Of a DNA stretch of 46,895 nt, positions 43,484 through 46,895 are shown piece by piece. Positions within the stretch are counted from its first letter, which is position 1, and each line of letters opens with the position of its first letter. The position numbers were made by a program, and so were the translations under genes. The notes under the pieces were generated by a model. The model was not told the DNA's origin, made no database searches, and was given only the letters and a program-made list of their open reading frames with translations. The stretch is from Cytophagales bacterium (GTDB lineage: Bacteria; Bacteroidota; Bacteroidia; Cytophagales; Microscillaceae). Location of the stretch: assembly GCA_004293905.1 (NCBI GenBank), contig RDZE01000029.1:1-46895 (forward strand). Direction: 5' to 3'.

Positions 43484-44866
43484 ATGAAAAAAGCCGCCTT
43501 ATTTCAAAAAAAATCTGAAGAAAAAGCCTTTGACTTAAAACATCGTAACACTATCAATTTCAATATAAGCAAATACGATACTTCGGTCGCAAAAGGCATG
43601 CAAGAATATGAAAATCATGATTTAGCCAAAAATAGAGCTTCTTATATCAAAACCAACACAATAGAAAATTTATATAAACTACTCTTACAATTTGAGGAAA
43701 ATTTTATAAAAAACGGTGGTAAAATCATTTGGGCAGCCACTATAGAAGACGCACAAAAAGCTATTCAAAAAATCATAGAAGAAAAAAATGCAAAATCAGT
43801 CGTCAAATCCAAATCTATGACCACAGAAGAAATACACCTTAACGAATTCTTAGAGAATATAAAAGTGGAAGTCATAGAAACCGATCTTGGCGAATACATA
43901 GTGCAGTTAGCTGGGCAAAAACCCTATCACATTGTTACTCCAGCCATGCACCTTTCCAAAAAAGACGTTTCTGATATTTTTCAAGAAAAACTCAATACTC
44001 CACCTACAGACGATGCCCAAGAACTCACAGGGACAGCCCGAAGGCTACTGCGCCAAAAATATGTTCATGCAGAAATCGGTATCACAGGCGCAAATTTCAT
44101 GATTGCTAACATAGGAGGGATTGCCATCACAGAAAATGAAGGAAATGCACGCCTCTCAACCGCTTTTCCAAAAACACATATTGCCATTGTAGGTATTGAA
44201 AAAATGCTACCTAAACTTCAAGACCTCAGCCTATTCTGGCCTCTCCTTGCCGCAAGTGGTACAGGGCAACGTGTAACCGTATACAACTCTATATTTTGCG
44301 GTCCTAAAAAACCCCATGAAATAGACGGACCCGAAGAAATGTACCTCATCTTATTAGACAATGGACGCTCAGAACTGCTTGCCGATACACAAAAAAGACA
44401 AGCACTCAATTGTATCAGATGCGGAGCCTGCCTCAACGCCTGTCCCGTATATAAAAACATAGGCGGACATACTTATAATACCACCTATAGTGGTCCTATT
44501 GGCTCTGTCATAACTCCCCATTTAGAAGGACTTAAAAACTTTAAGCATCTTAGTTTTGCAAGTTCACTTTGTGGTGCTTGTGGTACGGTATGCCCCGTAA
44601 AAATAGACCTGCCGAAACTATTAGTCCTGAATAGAAAACAAAGTGTAGAAGAAAATCTCTCTCCTCGTAGCGAAAAATTAGGTTTCCAATTCTGGAAACA
44701 AGCCATGAAAAGACGCAGTTTGATGAATACCGTCAATGGTAAACTTAAAAACTTTCTTGTGAAAAACTTATTCAGCAAAAGTTGGGGAAAAAAAAGGAAC
44801 CTGCCCCAAATAGCAACCAAATCATTTAACGAACTTTGGCAAAACAAACAAAAACATAATAAATAA
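43484..44866 (+). CDS. lutB: LutB/LldF-type iron-sulfur protein of lactate oxidation
   Basis: 460 residues from ATG 43484. The N-terminal two thirds is the LUD domain (SKSMTTEEIHLNEFLE, EIGITGANFMIANIGG). Two ferredoxin-type 4Fe-4S sites follow: CIRCGACLNACP and CGACGTVCP. In B. subtilis LutABC oxidises L-lactate to pyruvate; LutB is the double-cluster subunit. Neither lutA nor lutC is adjacent here. Divergent from rpoN and convergent on the CBU_0592 gene with a 1-nt gap. Confidence 0.9.
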   Translation: MKKAALFQKKSEEKAFDLKHRNTINFNISKYDTSVAKGMQEYENHDLAKNRASYIKTNTIENLYKLLLQFEENFIKNGGKIIWAATIEDAQKAIQKIIEEKNAKSVVKSKSMTTEEIHLNEFLENIKVEVIETDLGEYIVQLAGQKPYHIVTPAMHLSKKDVSDIFQEKLNTPPTDDAQELTGTARRLLRQKYVHAEIGITGANFMIANIGGIAITENEGNARLSTAFPKTHIAIVGIEKMLPKLQDLSLFWPLLAASGTGQRVTVYNSIFCGPKKPHEIDGPEEMYLILLDNGRSELLADTQKRQALNCIRCGACLNACPVYKNIGGHTYNTTYSGPIGSVITPHLEGLKNFKHLSFASSLCGACGTVCPVKIDLPKLLVLNRKQSVEENLSPRSEKLGFQFWKQAMKRRSLMNTVNGKLKNFLVKNLFSKSWGKKRNLPQIATKSFNELWQNKQKHNK

Positions 44867-44867
44867 A

Positions 44868-45125
44868 TTATAATCCAGCCTTTTGTTTATGTATTTTAGA
44901 ATAAACCAAGGAACCTACTCCAATAATTACCCATATCACATTAACCGTAGCCGAAGGTAAAGCATTGTAATACAAAGTATTAATAATAAGACCAACACTA
45001 CCAAAAATATTCAAGTATTGGTAAAGATGGCTATTTGCTTTAATCTTATGAGTACTAATCAGTGCATAAGCCAAAACGACCGCCGCAGACCCAACCCAAC
45101 CCACTAAATCTATCCAAAATTGCAT
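44868..45125 (-). CDS. CBU_0592-like small membrane protein
   Basis: 85 residues, three membrane helices: WVGSAAVVLAYALIS, YQYLNIFGSVGLIINTLYY, NVIWVIIGVGSLVY. Length and the YxxLNxxGSxGL pattern match the CBU_0592 family, function unknown. It ends one base after lutB on the other strand. Confidence 0.8.
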   Translation of the reverse strand: MQFWIDLVGWVGSAAVVLAYALISTHKIKANSHLYQYLNIFGSVGLIINTLYYNALPSATVNVIWVIIGVGSLVYSKIHKQKAGL

Positions 45126-45146
45126 GACAAAATCTTGTTTTTGTGA

Positions 45147-45770
45147 TTAAAAAAAGCCTCTCCAAGAAGAAATGCCTTCTATAAAAATAAAAATAACATT
45201 TGGATATACCAAAATATCAAAAACGATCCCAAAAAGAGCACCCCAAAAATGTGCCTCATGATTCACCCCATCAGAAGCATCTTTCATAGAGGCAGAATAT
45301 ACTAAGTATAAAACCCCTAAAATAAAACCAGGTAAACATAATATACCATATAAGCAAACATCATTAAGTGGATTAAACAATATACTTGCAAATACTATTG
45401 CCGAAACACCTCCTGAAGCCCCCAAAGCATTATAAGCATAGCTATTTCTATGTTTATAAAAAGTAGGCAAATCAGACAAGATAATACCCAATAAATAGAG
45501 AAGAACAAATAAAAACCCTCCAAAAAAATTTCCAAACAAAGCCTTATAGATAAGTTCTACAGATCTTCCAAAAAAATAAAAAGTAAACATATTAACTCCC
45601 AAATGCATAATATCTGCATGAATAAACCCAGAAGTTAAAAAACGATAATACTCCCTTCTTTTTGAAATACTGCCCGGATTCATCATACATTTTGCTTGGA
45701 TTTCAGGGCTATTCCATGCATAGAAGCTAAAAGCTACCGTCAATAAAATAAAAAAAAGAGTAAGTTCCAT
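45147..45770 (-). CDS. rhomboid family intramembrane serine protease
   Basis: 207 residues from ATG 45770. Six to seven membrane segments. The catalytic dyad is visible as Ser in GASGGVSA and His in HEAHFWGALFG; the HxxxN helix-2 motif is HLGVNMFTFYFFG, with HADIMH before it. It cleaves within membrane helices of substrates, unknown here. 26 nt downstream of the prenyl synthase gene. Confidence 0.9.
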   Translation of the reverse strand: MELTLFFILLTVAFSFYAWNSPEIQAKCMMNPGSISKRREYYRFLTSGFIHADIMHLGVNMFTFYFFGRSVELIYKALFGNFFGGFLFVLLYLLGIILSDLPTFYKHRNSYAYNALGASGGVSAIVFASILFNPLNDVCLYGILCLPGFILGVLYLVYSASMKDASDGVNHEAHFWGALFGIVFDILVYPNVIFIFIEGISSWRGFF

Positions 45771-45796
45771 AATATATAACAATAAAAAAATAAATA

Positions 45797-46771
45797 TCAA
45801 TTTTCACGATTCATCAATTCTTTCATAAAATTAATTAATAAACTCTTTCTATCTTCTGAAACATCTAAATCATTAATTAATCTCAATCCTTGCTCATAAT
45901 ATTGCTCAATCTCAAGATAGGTAATCTCTATAATACCCAATTGTTTATAAATCTCTGATACTTTAGCTACTTTTTCAGTGGCATCAAACTCTTTCAATGA
46001 TAACCAATGCAAAAGTTCTTCTCTTAGTTCTCCCTTTGACAATTCTAAGGCTTTAATCAACAAAAAAGTTTTTTTATTAACAATAATATCCCCACCTACT
46101 TGTTTTCCAAATTTTTCTGATTGCCCAAAAACATCTAATAAATCGTCTTTTAGTTGAAAACTAATCCCCATACTCACCCCTATTTCATACAACTGATTCA
46201 CCGTAGTTATGGGCGCATCTGCCAAAATAGCTCCTAAGGCAAGGCTAAAACCTAATAAAACCGCTGTTTTCTGCCTTATCATTGAGATATAAGTTTCCAA
46301 TGGAACACTTTCCAAAGACTCAAAATTCATATCCCATTGCTGTCCCTCACAAACCTCTTTGGCACAAAGATTAAAGCGCTCTAAAATCTCCTTAAGCCGA
46401 TGCGATTCTATCTTAGTAAGAATTTCATAAACTATAATTAACATCACGTCACCCGAAAGAATAGCAATACTATCATTCCATTTTTGATGTACCGTAGGCA
46501 TCCCTCTTCGCAAAGGTGCTTTATCCATAATATCATCATGAAGTAATGTAAAGTTATGAAAAATTTCTACTGCAATCCCCCCCTCTGTAGTTTTCTGCCA
46601 ATCATCTGCAAAAAGATGGTATGAAAGCCCAACTAACAAAGGACGAAGTCGTTTTCCACCCAAACCAATCACGTAGTGAATAGGAGCATAAAGTTCAGTA
46701 GGATTTTGACCATAAGCATAATCACTTAAGGCTCTTTCAATAACGTTTCTATATTCTTTAATATTAAACAT
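45797..46771 (-). CDS. polyprenyl synthetase (short-chain trans-isoprenyl diphosphate synthase)
   Basis: 324 residues from ATG 46771 (an upstream TTG at 46798 is possible). The first Asp-rich motif is DDIMD (79-83) and the second DDLLD (about 213). GGKRLRP sits near residue 38-44. Phe74 lies five residues before DDxxD; an aromatic there usually limits the product to C15-C20, so FPP or GGPP is more likely than a long quinone tail. This is inference. Upstream lies the rRNA terminator. Confidence 0.9.
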   Translation of the reverse strand: MFNIKEYRNVIERALSDYAYGQNPTELYAPIHYVIGLGGKRLRPLLVGLSYHLFADDWQKTTEGGIAVEIFHNFTLLHDDIMDKAPLRRGMPTVHQKWNDSIAILSGDVMLIIVYEILTKIESHRLKEILERFNLCAKEVCEGQQWDMNFESLESVPLETYISMIRQKTAVLLGFSLALGAILADAPITTVNQLYEIGVSMGISFQLKDDLLDVFGQSEKFGKQVGGDIIVNKKTFLLIKALELSKGELREELLHWLSLKEFDATEKVAKVSEIYKQLGIIEITYLEIEQYYEQGLRLINDLDVSEDRKSLLINFMKELMNREN

Positions 46772-46795
46772 TTGAAAAGAACAGTTGATAGATAA

Positions 46796-46827
46796 CAAAA
46801 AAGCCTGATATAATACTATATCAGGCT
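46796..46827 (-). terminator. rRNA operon terminator
   Basis: AGCCTGATATA (46802-46812) and TATATCAGGCT (46817-46827) form a perfect 11-bp hairpin. On the minus strand it is followed by six T. It lies just after the 5S rRNA 3' end. Confidence 0.85.
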
Positions 46828-46844
46828 GTAATTAGAATTTCTAA

Positions 46845-46895
46845 AATCGGCATCGACCTACTCTTCCACGTTTGACCGCAGTACCATCGGCGCTG
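46845..46895 (-). rRNA. rrf: 5S ribosomal RNA, 3' part (partial at the window edge)
   Basis: On the minus strand the edge reads CAGCGCCGATGGTACTGCGG, then GTGGAAGAGTAGGTCG, the typical 3' half of bacterial 5S rRNA (loop E and helix I/V region). The 5' half lies beyond the window. The 16S and 23S genes are expected further right. The 3' end is placed to within a few bases. Confidence 0.9.

Overview
The window looks like a chromosomal segment of a Bacteroidota bacterium, probably of the order Cytophagales. Reasons: low GC; promoters of the Bacteroidota type (TTTG, 19 nt, TAnnTTTG, for example 101-131 and 19162-19192); few clear Shine-Dalgarno sites; and typical families (DUF5686 outer-membrane protein, head-GIN lipoprotein, TIGR03643, BatA-like VWA protein, CBU_0592 family). 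I see no insertion sequence, prophage or CRISPR array.

Layout. 1-8089: plus-strand run with the tail of an unknown gene, a BatA-like VWA membrane protein, a divergent amidohydrolase, a lipoprotein MsrB, a GMC oxidoreductase, an RNA ligase and a DUF5686 barrel. 8137-9849: unknown lipoprotein on the minus strand. 9997-19114: DUF6909 protein with MFS transporter, DsbD, polysaccharide deacetylase, LRR protein, an NHLM-type HlyD protein with an LBF_2804-like membrane protein, and a VOC protein. 19162-19633: ribosomal protein S10 alone, with its own promoter and terminator. 19705-20265: acireductone dioxygenase. 20264-23625: tight four-gene minus-strand photolyase operon including a 50-aa DUF2256 gene. 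23680-26509: YdeI-like protein, two membrane proteins, an orphan Cas6-like protein and a Crp/Fnr regulator.

26510-30431 is the most unusual part. A 582-nt non-coding stretch holds a cluster of structured RNA elements directly in front of a 747-aa protein of the MXAN_6230/SCO0854 type (RING-like Cys/His cluster, helical middle, TerD-like C-terminus), followed by a WYL regulator. One element is a complete tRNA cloverleaf with encoded CCA whose anticodon loop carries a 50-nt insert. The insert and two further elements (26907-26976, 27000-27059) share fixed blocks (AGGTCAA, TTACTTCT, CA, AATTACCT) around a 7-bp stem whose sequence differs in each copy while pairing is kept. That is covariation visible inside the window, and it argues for a real family of structured RNAs. 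The tRNA copy carries the module in circularly permuted order. The layout recalls bacterial Y RNAs with Ro proteins, but the protein here is a different family; any functional link is inference.

30435-46895: AspA with PhoH, a small unknown protein, BioF, a Na/Pi cotransporter, an unknown protein resembling the C-terminal part of HsdM methylases, a small secreted protein, a PagL-like acyloxyacyl hydrolase, a head-GIN lipoprotein, a TPR protein, a PAP2-like membrane protein with RpoN, a LutB/LldF ferredoxin-type protein, a CBU_0592 protein, a rhomboid protease, a prenyl synthase, and at the right edge the 3' end of 5S rRNA with its terminator. The rRNA operon therefore reads into the window from the right on the minus strand.
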